5,545 bases of DNA, taken from assembly GCA_947174965.1 (NCBI GenBank), contig CAMWKY010000159.1:1-5545 (forward strand). Reading direction: 5' to 3'. The notes under the pieces were generated by a model. It did not search any database, was not told where the DNA came from, and saw nothing but the letters and a program-made list of their open reading frames with translations. Positions 1-5,376 of the stretch are shown here, piece after piece; the first letter of the stretch is position 1, and each line of letters starts with the position of its first letter. The DNA comes from an uncultured Ruminococcus sp. (GTDB lineage Bacteria > Bacillota > Clostridia > Oscillospirales > Ruminococcaceae). The translations under genes were made by a program, and so were the position numbers.

Positions 1-158
1 CCGCAAGCCATATGTGTAAGAGTTACAAGCGGCTCAATATATCTGTCAGATACTGCAAATCTTATTAAATCTGTTACAACAAGTAAAACCCATGCCAAGA
101 AAACTGCAATAATAATTTTGAGTACAATTTTCTTTTTAGATTTCTTTAATTTTTCCAT
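1..158 (-). CDS. Small membrane-anchored protein, N-terminal fragment (runs off left edge)
   Basis: Only the first 52 residues are in the window; the gene continues past position 1. The ATG at 158 follows an AAAGGA ribosome binding site at a short spacing. The N-terminus is very basic (MEKLKKSKKKIVLK) and is followed by one hydrophobic segment at about residues 13-28 (IVLKIIIAVFLAWVLLVV), then TDLIRFAVSDRYIEPLV. This predicts a single N-terminal membrane anchor, with the rest outside the cell by the positive-inside rule. No lipobox or clear cleavage site is seen. The layout (short basic head, one helix, then a T-D-x-x-R stretch) recalls small uncharacterised clostridial membrane proteins, but I cannot name a family from so little. 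It starts 49 nt after the zinc-ribbon gene stop with no clear terminator between, so it may belong to the same transcript. Confidence 0.75.
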   Translation of the reverse strand, partial: MEKLKKSKKKIVLKIIIAVFLAWVLLVVTDLIRFAVSDRYIEPLVTLTHMAC

Positions 159-207
159 AGTAATCCTTTCTATTTGAGATACTGCCAACTTTTCATTGGA
201 TTTTACC

Positions 208-459
208 TCAAAACCAGCGTTTTTTCATAGCATCTAAAAAATCTTCGGTTATCGGATAACCGCTGTAGTCGCCTATCACGCTGTCTGTACAGCAATAAGG
301 ACACATAGCAGTATCATTATTATCAATCCAAAAATCAATTTCAGAGGAACTGAAAATCTTTGTACAATAAAAACAACCGCATTTAAAGCTTTTTTCTATA
401 TGCTCCCTGTTGTAAATGCCATACTTATGTGCTTCGTAAATATCTTTTTCGTTATACAT
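208..459 (-). CDS. 83-aa four-cysteine zinc-ribbon-like cytoplasmic protein of unknown function
   Basis: Predicted soluble and cytoplasmic, with no signal peptide or membrane segment. Two cysteine knuckles are visible: C27-G-C29-F-Y-C32 and C53-P-Y-C56-C57, about 20 residues apart, as expected for a small zinc ribbon with C29/C32 and C53/C56 as the likely ligands. The following DSVIGDYSGYPIT stretch and the DFLDAMKKRWF tail match my recollection of a widespread family of about 75-residue 'hypothetical cytoplasmic proteins' with CGCFYC and CPYCGIDSVIG motifs. Here the usual glycine after the second knuckle is an extra cysteine, C57. The start is placed at the ATG at 459, not the in-frame GTG at 468, because the ribosome binding site AGGTG (466-470) overlaps that GTG and sits 6 nt before the ATG. 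The gene begins 16 nt after the 451-aa lipoprotein stop, so co-transcription is likely. No function is known to me. Confidence 0.85.
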   Translation of the reverse strand: MYNEKDIYEAHKYGIYNREHIEKSFKCGCFYCTKIFSSSEIDFWIDNNDTAMCPYCCTDSVIGDYSGYPITEDFLDAMKKRWF

Positions 460-463
460 TGTA

Positions 464-470
464 ATCACCT
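464..470 (-). promoter_or_regulatory. Ribosome binding site deciding the start of the zinc-ribbon gene
   Basis: The minus strand reads AGGTGATTACAATG. AGGTG at 470-466 is 6 nt before the ATG at 459. An in-frame GTG lies inside this site at 468 and has only AT-rich sequence upstream, so it is a poor start candidate. Confidence 0.7.
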
Positions 471-475
471 ATATA

Positions 476-1831
476 TTATTTACTCTCAATAGATGCGAAA
501 AAATCCATTATACGCTTGTTTGTTCTTATAACATCAGAACTATCACCCAAATCAGTATTTATGCTTATAATAAGGGCATTATGTTCGTCCATATAGACAT
601 AGTTTGTATACTCACCACCGCCACTTGAGTAGTTAGCTTTAACAGCAGTAATTGTATTGTCACCTGCCTGAATAGTTTCATATCCGTCAGCCTGTGCAAT
701 ATCATAATCATAAAAGTCGTAATGATGTTCAAGAGTATCACGTTCAACTTCTTTAATTTCAATAGTATTTCCTGTACTGCTCACAAAATTACTTTGACTT
801 GCATATTCATCAGGTGCTTCATAAAAATCACTTATGGAATATCTGAAATGCGGACTTGTATAATCAGATACAGATGATTTTTTTATCTCCCTGCAACGTT
901 CAGCTGAAACAGGCTTGAACGTGACATTTTCAAGCATTTTGTCAATACTGTCTCTTACTTCTTCATCTGCCTTATAAATATCAGTACAAATGCGGTATAT
1001 TATTCCGTCATGCTCAATGAAATATACAGAAACGTTTATATCTTTTTCCTTATACTCCTGCAAATACGCTTGTTTTCCATAAAATTCAGTTTCATAAGGT
1101 ACTTGAATATATTCCGATTCAGCATTTTTCATATACTCATGTTCTGCATATTCTTCCGCTGTCTCAAATGCACCGTCTGTCATGGTTTCAATTGTGAAAT
1201 CACTTAAATATTGTGACAGATTTTCCGCACAAGCATAGTTGCATGATACAGAACTTTCGTCACTCTTGCAAAACCACGTATTTTCAGGCTCAATGGAAAT
1301 AAACTCATTCTCTGTACTTATTTCACTATGACCGATATAATTCAGACTTTCCATTATCTCCATAACAAGAGCGTCAAAAAGTTCTATATTTTCTGGTTTA
1401 TCAACAGAAGAAATAATAAAAGAACTTGCATCAGTCATATAAGTATATTTAGAAAAACTAACTTCCCCTTTATCAGTCGTATGTATACTTGATATTTCCT
1501 TGCCTGCAACATTTAAAACTTCTGTACTTATTGATTCATGAGGTAAACAACCTTGCTCAAAATCCTGATTTACCACTTCAGGAGTGCATACTTTGCAATC
1601 ATAATCAGACATAATATAAAATTCTACGCCTTTTTTGAATGTCAGCTTAATGCATTTATCCGTAAAGCTGTCTTTTTTATCAAAACCATTACGCAAATCA
1701 AAAGAAAAATTGTTGAGTTCAACAGTTTCATAACTTTTTGCTGGTTTCAATGTGCCGTCATCATTCATATATGAACATGATGACAAAAACATCACAACAA
1801 GAAATAATACTGATAATTTTAATTTATTCAT
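476..1831 (-). CDS. 451-aa surface lipoprotein with three divergent repeats of one domain
   Basis: The N-terminus MNKLKLSVLFLVVMFLSSC is a lipoprotein signal peptide with lipobox L-S-S-C; C19 is the predicted lipidated residue, so the protein is anchored on the outer face of the membrane. The ATG at 1831 has a strong GGAGG site 7-8 nt upstream. The mature protein appears to hold three related modules at about residues 38-166, 176-307 and 325-450. Each ends with the same layout: an aromatic beta strand (YTYM / VYFI / YVYM), a second strand (FIISSV / IIYRIC / LIISIN), an acidic linker, and a helix ending in MESLNY, LENVTF or FFASIES. This layout recalls PsbP/Mog1/DcrB-like small alpha/beta domains, which is an inference. 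Nine cysteines besides the lipobox one lie in modules 1 and 2 or just after (C60, C79, C82, C95, C188, C197, C201, C282, C313); module 3 has none. Function unknown; a binding or sensing role is plausible. Confidence 0.9.
   Translation of the reverse strand: MNKLKLSVLFLVVMFLSSCSYMNDDGTLKPAKSYETVELNNFSFDLRNGFDKKDSFTDKCIKLTFKKGVEFYIMSDYDCKVCTPEVVNQDFEQGCLPHESISTEVLNVAGKEISSIHTTDKGEVSFSKYTYMTDASSFIISSVDKPENIELFDALVMEIMESLNYIGHSEISTENEFISIEPENTWFCKSDESSVSCNYACAENLSQYLSDFTIETMTDGAFETAEEYAEHEYMKNAESEYIQVPYETEFYGKQAYLQEYKEKDINVSVYFIEHDGIIYRICTDIYKADEEVRDSIDKMLENVTFKPVSAERCREIKKSSVSDYTSPHFRYSISDFYEAPDEYASQSNFVSSTGNTIEIKEVERDTLEHHYDFYDYDIAQADGYETIQAGDNTITAVKANYSSGGGEYTNYVYMDEHNALIISINTDLGDSSDVIRTNKRIMDFFASIESK
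482..1720 (-). repeat. Three protein-level domain repeats within the 451-aa lipoprotein
   Basis: Module boundaries in DNA are about 1720-1334, 1306-911 and 859-482. Similarity is at the protein level only, strongest in the last 40 residues of each module (strand, strand, acidic linker, amphipathic helix). The DNA copies are too diverged to align by eye, so the triplication is old. Confidence 0.5.
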
Positions 1832-1855
1832 AATAATCCCTCCAATGTAATTTTT

Positions 1856-1899
1856 TCAGGAAGTGCGGATTTTACACCCCTGCAACTCCGCACTCCTGA
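1856..1899 (-). other. Strong RNA hairpin between purH and the 451-aa lipoprotein gene, no U-tail
   Basis: Arms at 1899-1887 and 1869-1856 pair over 13 bp (UCAGGAGUGCGGA with UCCGCACUUCCUGA) with one bulged base. Inside the loop, UUGCA (1885-1881) and UGUAA (1876-1872) can pair around a GGGG tetraloop. That inner helix uses a G-U pair when read from the minus strand but would be an A-C mismatch in a plus-strand RNA, which fits a structure selected in the minus-strand transcript. It starts 14 nt after the purH stop. It is followed by AAAAAAUUACAUU, not by a U-run, so it is not a standard intrinsic terminator on this strand; the plus strand has no U-run after it either. It may be a 3'-end stabiliser, a processing site or an attenuating element placed 12 nt before the next ribosome binding site. 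Confidence 0.7.
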
Positions 1900-1913
1900 C
1901 TTGTAATTGAATA

Positions 1914-3095
1914 TCAGTGGTGGAAAAGTCTGATGCCTGTAAATGCCATAGCGATATTGTACTTGTTGCAAGTCTCAATAACATTGTCGTCACGGATAGA
2001 ACCGCCCGGCTCTGCAATGTATTCAACACCTGACTTCTTTGCACGCTCAATATTGTCGCCGAACGGGAAAAATGCGTCCGAACCCAAGCAAACTCCTGTA
2101 TTCTTTGCAAGCCATGATTTCTTTTCCTCAACTGTAAATACAGCAGGCTTTGTCTTGAAAATCTTCTGCCATTCGCCCTCACGGAGTACGTCCTCGTATT
2201 CGTCGCCAATATATACATCAATAGCATTGTCACGGTCTGCACGGCGGATTCCGTCCACGAAGTCAAGTCCCATAACCTGCGGAGACTGTCTCAACCACCA
2301 GTTGTCAGCTTTTTGTCCTGCCAAACGTGTACAGTGGATTCTTGACTGCTGACCTGCTCCGATACCAATAGCCTGACCGTCCTTGACATAGCATACAGAA
2401 TTGGACTGCGTGTATTTGAGTGTGATAAGTGAGATAAGCAAATCATCAAGCTTGTCAGCAGGGATATTCTTGTTTTCTGTTACAACATTTGCAAGAAGTT
2501 CACGATTGATGTCAAGTTCATTTCTGCCCTGTTCAAATGATACGCCGTAAACCTGTTTTGTCTCAATCGGAGCAGGCTTGTAATTCTCATCTATTTTGAG
2601 TATGCAGTAAGTGCCTTTTCTCTTTGATTTGAGTATTTCAAGTGCCTCGTCGTCGTAATCGGGAGCTATAACACCGTCCGAAACTTCACGTTGAATCATC
2701 TTTGCTGTACATACGTCAACTTTGTCGGAAAGTGCAATAAAATCGCCGTATGATGACATTCTGTCCGCACCTCTTGCTCTTGCATAAGCACTTGCAAGCG
2801 GTGAGAGTTCTCCTAAATCGTCAATCCAGTAGATTTTTTTGAGGTCATCAGAAAGAGGTCTGCCGATTGCTGCTCCTGCAGGTGAAACGTGCTTGAAAGA
2901 AGTTGCTGCACATACGCCTGTAGCTGCTTTGAGTTCCTTTACCAACTGCCAGCCGTTGAGTGCATCAAGTAAATTGATATATCCGGGCTTTCCGCAAAGT
3001 ACCTCAATCGGCAGTTCTGAACCGTCTGCCATGTAAACTCTTGATGGTTTCTGATTAGGGTTACAACCATACTTTAACTGCATTTCATTTGACAT
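1914..3095 (-). CDS. purH: AICAR transformylase (phosphoribosylaminoimidazolecarboxamide formyltransferase), standalone
   Basis: This cytoplasmic enzyme of de novo purine synthesis transfers the formyl group of 10-formyltetrahydrofolate to AICAR, giving FAICAR. The 393-residue protein corresponds to the C-terminal transformylase domain of bifunctional PurH; the N-terminal IMP cyclohydrolase domain (about 200 residues) is absent. Visible family motifs are the catalytic Lys-His pair K68-H69 in SFKHVSPAGAA, SNSVCY (231-236), IGIGAGQQSRIHC (243-255), GSDAFFPFGDNIE (338-350), AEPGGSIRD (361-369) and the conserved end FTGIRLFHH. The ATG at 3095 has an AGGAGG site 8 nt upstream, and N-terminal QLKYGCNPNQKP is the normal beginning of this standalone form, so it is not a truncated gene. 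Many Clostridia carry this split arrangement, with a separate cyclohydrolase elsewhere. It sits 14 nt after the HAD gene. By eye its GC content is higher than that of its neighbours, as expected of a core gene among accessory ones. No other purine gene is in the window. Confidence 0.96.
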   Translation of the reverse strand: MSNEMQLKYGCNPNQKPSRVYMADGSELPIEVLCGKPGYINLLDALNGWQLVKELKAATGVCAATSFKHVSPAGAAIGRPLSDDLKKIYWIDDLGELSPLASAYARARGADRMSSYGDFIALSDKVDVCTAKMIQREVSDGVIAPDYDDEALEILKSKRKGTYCILKIDENYKPAPIETKQVYGVSFEQGRNELDINRELLANVVTENKNIPADKLDDLLISLITLKYTQSNSVCYVKDGQAIGIGAGQQSRIHCTRLAGQKADNWWLRQSPQVMGLDFVDGIRRADRDNAIDVYIGDEYEDVLREGEWQKIFKTKPAVFTVEEKKSWLAKNTGVCLGSDAFFPFGDNIERAKKSGVEYIAEPGGSIRDDNVIETCNKYNIAMAFTGIRLFHH

Positions 3096-3109
3096 AATAA
3101 TGTCCTCCT

Positions 3110-3583
3110 TTAAATATCTTTAATTTTCTTTATGCGGATTATCTCCGCTTTGATTTTATCTGTCCATTCAGTATCATTTTCTTTCAGTAAATAAACTCTG
3201 AATCCGTGTGCAATACCATTCTGATACACGGAAATTTCGTCATCAACGTGCAAATCAATATGATACTTTGCAGGATATTTTGACGGCATAATTTCTTTTT
3301 TACTGCCCTGCACTTCCTCTGCATGACGTTTGCCATTTATGATATTGTCAATCCTTACGCTGTAATGCCTGAAAATACTGCTTATATATCGTGGTGAACG
3401 GTATGAAGTGGTATAAATCCAAAGCTGCATATCAGATTTATTTATCCATGTAAGCAAATCAACTGCACCTGCTCTAAGTCTGTCCCTGTAAATCCTACAC
3501 AATGGGAATTTCAGCGGTTTTTCAACCGGAATTTTTTCAGGATTCACAAATAATGTTTCGTCCAAATCAAAAGAAACAATCAT
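3110..3583 (-). CDS. HAD-superfamily hydrolase-like protein, 157 aa
   Basis: Haloacid-dehalogenase fold motifs are present in order. Motif I is S-F-D6-L-D8-E-T at the N-terminus, giving the nucleophile D6 and acid D8. Motif II is the strand LWIYTTS with T58/T59. A motif III lysine is probably K102 or K106 in SKYPAKYHID. Motif IV is LHVD114-D115-E, the Mg-binding acidic pair. The full set suggests an active phosphohydrolase, but the substrate cannot be read from sequence. The cap is minimal: residues 11-45 and the short 61-100 insert leave no room for a large one, so a bulky or macromolecular substrate is possible (inference). The start ATG at 3583 overlaps the stop of lipoprotein B (ATGA, 4 nt), with GAGG 4 nt upstream, so translation is probably coupled. 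It ends 14 nt before purH. It has no signal peptide, so it is a cytoplasmic protein encoded between a lipoprotein and a purine enzyme. Confidence 0.88.
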   Translation of the reverse strand: MIVSFDLDETLFVNPEKIPVEKPLKFPLCRIYRDRLRAGAVDLLTWINKSDMQLWIYTTSYRSPRYISSIFRHYSVRIDNIINGKRHAEEVQGSKKEIMPSKYPAKYHIDLHVDDEISVYQNGIAHGFRVYLLKENDTEWTDKIKAEIIRIKKIKDI

Positions 3584-4428
3584 AATTCCTCATATTTGTA
3601 TTCGTAAGTATAAATCCATTCGCCGTCATGATAATCTTCTGCTTTTATAAGACGGTTATTTTCATCATAAGTATAGTATGTTACTGTTACACCAAATTCA
3701 CCGTCATTTGTTTTCTCCGAAAGATTACCATTTTCGTCATATGAGTAAGAACGATATGAATTTATTCTGCCGTAAAAAGTATCTTTTATCAATCTGTCCT
3801 GCTCATCATATTCATACTCAATTTTCCCTGACTGGTGGTCATTCTGATACCCATATTCAGCGAATAATCTGCCCTTGTCATCATAAATATACTCTGTTTT
3901 TATTTCGTGTAGTTCATCATTATAAAGAACACTGTATTCAGTATCTGAAATCCTACAGTTGTTTTCGTCGTATTCATACTCAATATAATGCCATAATCTG
4001 CTATTATAATAAAAATCCTCTTTAATAAGCTTGCTGTACGTATCATAAGTATAAATAGTCCAGTTTGTCGGCAGTTCTTCATTTTCGGAAGTATATGTAA
4101 CACTTATAAGCATATTATCTTTTTTGTCAAAGATATTTACTATTCTTTCAAAAAATCCGTGACTGTCGTTGCTTGTTACAGTCTGCTTGTACTCTGCATT
4201 TTCGGGAATTTCTATATCAGCAGTTTCATTCACATTTTCCGTCGTTTGTATGGGAACTGTTGCAGTTTCAGATGCCGGCTGTGTTGTCTGAACTGCTGTT
4301 ATGGTCGTGGCTTCGGGGACGGAGACTTCCTCAGAAAAAGAAATCTCCTCACATACAAAAGCATCACTGCATGATACAAGACATACGGCACACAAAAATA
4401 CAAAAATCAGCCTTTTTTTATTCATCAT
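3580..4428 (-). CDS. YD/RHS-like repeat lipoprotein B (282 aa), paralogue of the adjacent lipoprotein
   Basis: A signal peptide with lipobox L-V-S-C (C20) is followed by an acidic SFSEEVSVPE stretch and a Thr/Ala/Pro-rich linker to about residue 70. Six YD-type repeats follow, beginning near residues 126, 151, 180, 205, 228 and 252, spaced 23-29 residues. Their core is Y-x-Y-D-E-N-N-R-L-I-K, as in YTYDENNRLIKAE. This resembles the YD repeats of RHS proteins, which form beta-sheet shells, but the protein is far too short for an RHS cage and has no toxin domain. It is predicted to be tethered outside the membrane. Either ATG at 4428 or the next codon at 4425 could start it; 4428 aligns with the start of lipoprotein A and overlaps that gene's TGA stop. 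Residues 1-37 are nearly identical to those of lipoprotein A, while the repeat domains have diverged. There is an extra cysteine at C26. Function unknown; surface binding or adhesion is an inference. Confidence 0.88.
   Translation of the reverse strand: MMNKKRLIFVFLCAVCLVSCSDAFVCEEISFSEEVSVPEATTITAVQTTQPASETATVPIQTTENVNETADIEIPENAEYKQTVTSNDSHGFFERIVNIFDKKDNMLISVTYTSENEELPTNWTIYTYDTYSKLIKEDFYYNSRLWHYIEYEYDENNCRISDTEYSVLYNDELHEIKTEYIYDDKGRLFAEYGYQNDHQSGKIEYEYDEQDRLIKDTFYGRINSYRSYSYDENGNLSEKTNDGEFGVTVTYYTYDENNRLIKAEDYHDGEWIYTYEYKYEEL
3637..4053 (-). repeat. Six YD-like repeats in lipoprotein B
   Basis: The recurring DNA word on the plus strand is close to ttttcgtcatattcatactc, the reverse complement of codons for EYEYDEN. 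Good copies start near 3660, 3963 and 3729, with weaker ones between. The repeats are coding and in frame. Confidence 0.75.
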
Positions 4429-4432
4429 AATT
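4318..4432 (-). repeat. Direct repeat, copy 1 (signal-peptide region of lipoprotein B)
   Basis: This aligns without gaps to 5262-5376 over 115 bp, with about ten mismatches by eye (about 91% identity). It covers the end of the upstream gene's junction, the signal peptide, and the start of the acidic segment as far as about residue 37. Confidence 0.9.
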
Positions 4433-5372
4433 CCTCATACTCATATTCGACATCAACAACAACTGTTCCGTCTTTTTTCATGCCTTTTTCCGATGTACAG
4501 CGGTTTTTCTCATCATAAATATATACTTCAGTATTATACCATTCGCTGTTTTCCGTATATTCAGTAAGAATATTTCCTTTGTCATCATAAGTGCGTGTGA
4601 CAGTATTATATAAAGTACCGTCTGCTTCTTTGATAAATTCAGTTATTGGTCTGTTGTTTTCGTCGTATTCATAATCAACATACATATCAAACTTTGAATT
4701 GTCATTATACTGATGTTTTTCACGCTTTACATTATCATTTTCATCATATTCAAAAATATTTGAACTTTTCGGCTTGCTTTCGCCGTCATACCATGAATCT
4801 TTCTGTATCAAATCACCATTTTCATTGTATTCATAAGTTTCCCAATAATTAAGCTCAATATTTTCAAGATAATGATTTGCACATTTAAGCCTGTTGTTTT
4901 CGTCATATTCATATTCATCACGGGAAACATAATATTTGTCGTCCGTCTGCCTTACTTTCTGACAGCTTATCAGATTACCACTGCTGTCATAAGTATTTGT
5001 ATAATCAGTATATGTGTCAAGGTTTAAGCTTACGTTACGGACTGCATTATCATTTTCATCATAGAATGTTACAGCCCTTAACGTTTTCTCACCTTGTATA
5101 TATACATAGTGATTCCGCTTGTATACGGCATTTTCAGGAATATAAGCTGTATCTTTCGGATAAGTCACGATTTGCACATCAATTTCAGTTGTTGTGGCTT
5201 GTGTAGTTGCAGATGTTGTTTGTGTTGTCTGAACTGATGTTGCAGTTGTAACAGTTTCAGTGACGGAGACTTCCTCAGAAAAAGAAATCTCCTCACCTAC
5301 AGAAGCATCACTGCATGATACAAGACATACAGCACAAAGCAATATGAAAATCAGACTTTTTTTATTCAACAT
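4425..5372 (-). CDS. YD/RHS-like repeat lipoprotein A (315 aa)
   Basis: The signal peptide MLNKKSLIFILLCAVCLVSC has lipobox L-V-S-C (C20). Next come an acidic SFSEEVSVTE stretch and a Thr-rich linker at about residues 39-63 (TTATSVQTTQTTSATT). From about residue 103 there are eight YD-type repeats, near 103, 127, 155, 180, 208, 234, 261 and 285, spaced 24-28 residues, for example YEYDENNRLKCA and TYDDKGNILTEY. The reading frame stays open to 5411, but the start is placed at the ATG at 5372. That ATG has a GGAG site 7 nt upstream and gives a proper signal peptide matching lipoprotein B; the longer form would add MNMNMNFMKWSRI, which is really the tail of the upstream gene in another frame. The gene overlaps the upstream stop by 11 nt and the downstream start by 4 nt. 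It has two more repeats than B. It is predicted to be surface-exposed; ligand unknown. Confidence 0.88.
   Translation of the reverse strand: MLNKKSLIFILLCAVCLVSCSDASVGEEISFSEEVSVTETVTTATSVQTTQTTSATTQATTTEIDVQIVTYPKDTAYIPENAVYKRNHYVYIQGEKTLRAVTFYDENDNAVRNVSLNLDTYTDYTNTYDSSGNLISCQKVRQTDDKYYVSRDEYEYDENNRLKCANHYLENIELNYWETYEYNENGDLIQKDSWYDGESKPKSSNIFEYDENDNVKREKHQYNDNSKFDMYVDYEYDENNRPITEFIKEADGTLYNTVTRTYDDKGNILTEYTENSEWYNTEVYIYDEKNRCTSEKGMKKDGTVVVDVEYEYEEL
4482..5066 (-). repeat. Eight YD-like repeats in lipoprotein A
   Basis: In-frame repeats of 24-28 codons with core Y-x-Y-D-E-N-x-R/N. The plus-strand word near gttttcgtcgtattcataat recurs around 4658 and 4898. Most other copies have diverged in third positions and in the variable half. 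Confidence 0.75.
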
Positions 5373-5376
5373 AATT
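5262..5376 (-). repeat. Direct repeat, copy 2 (signal-peptide region of lipoprotein A)
   Basis: Partner of 4318-4432, at a constant offset of 944 bp. The differences include c/a and a/g changes inside the signal peptide and ATG versus TTG at codon 2. Confidence 0.9.

Noticed and set aside
185..205. A small hairpin (CCAA/TTGG) between the zinc-ribbon gene and the leftmost gene
   Set aside because: Only four base pairs and no U-run; too weak to call a terminator.
1832..1913. Intrinsic terminator for purH
   Set aside because: The stem is strong, but the transcribed strand has A residues, not U, after it; kept as an unexplained hairpin.
1856..2266. A 136-codon open frame on the minus strand overlapping the end of purH
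   Set aside because: It lies inside purH in another frame, has no ribosome binding site, and its composition is that of a shifted coding sequence.
1933..2352. A 139-codon open frame on the plus strand opposite purH
   Set aside because: It is antisense to a well-supported conserved enzyme; no initiation signal or recognisable domain.
3678..4430. Several plus-strand open frames opposite the lipoproteins, rich in His, Tyr and Ser
   Set aside because: Their composition is what reverse reading of Y-D-E-N repeats gives; no ribosome binding sites and they overlap each other.
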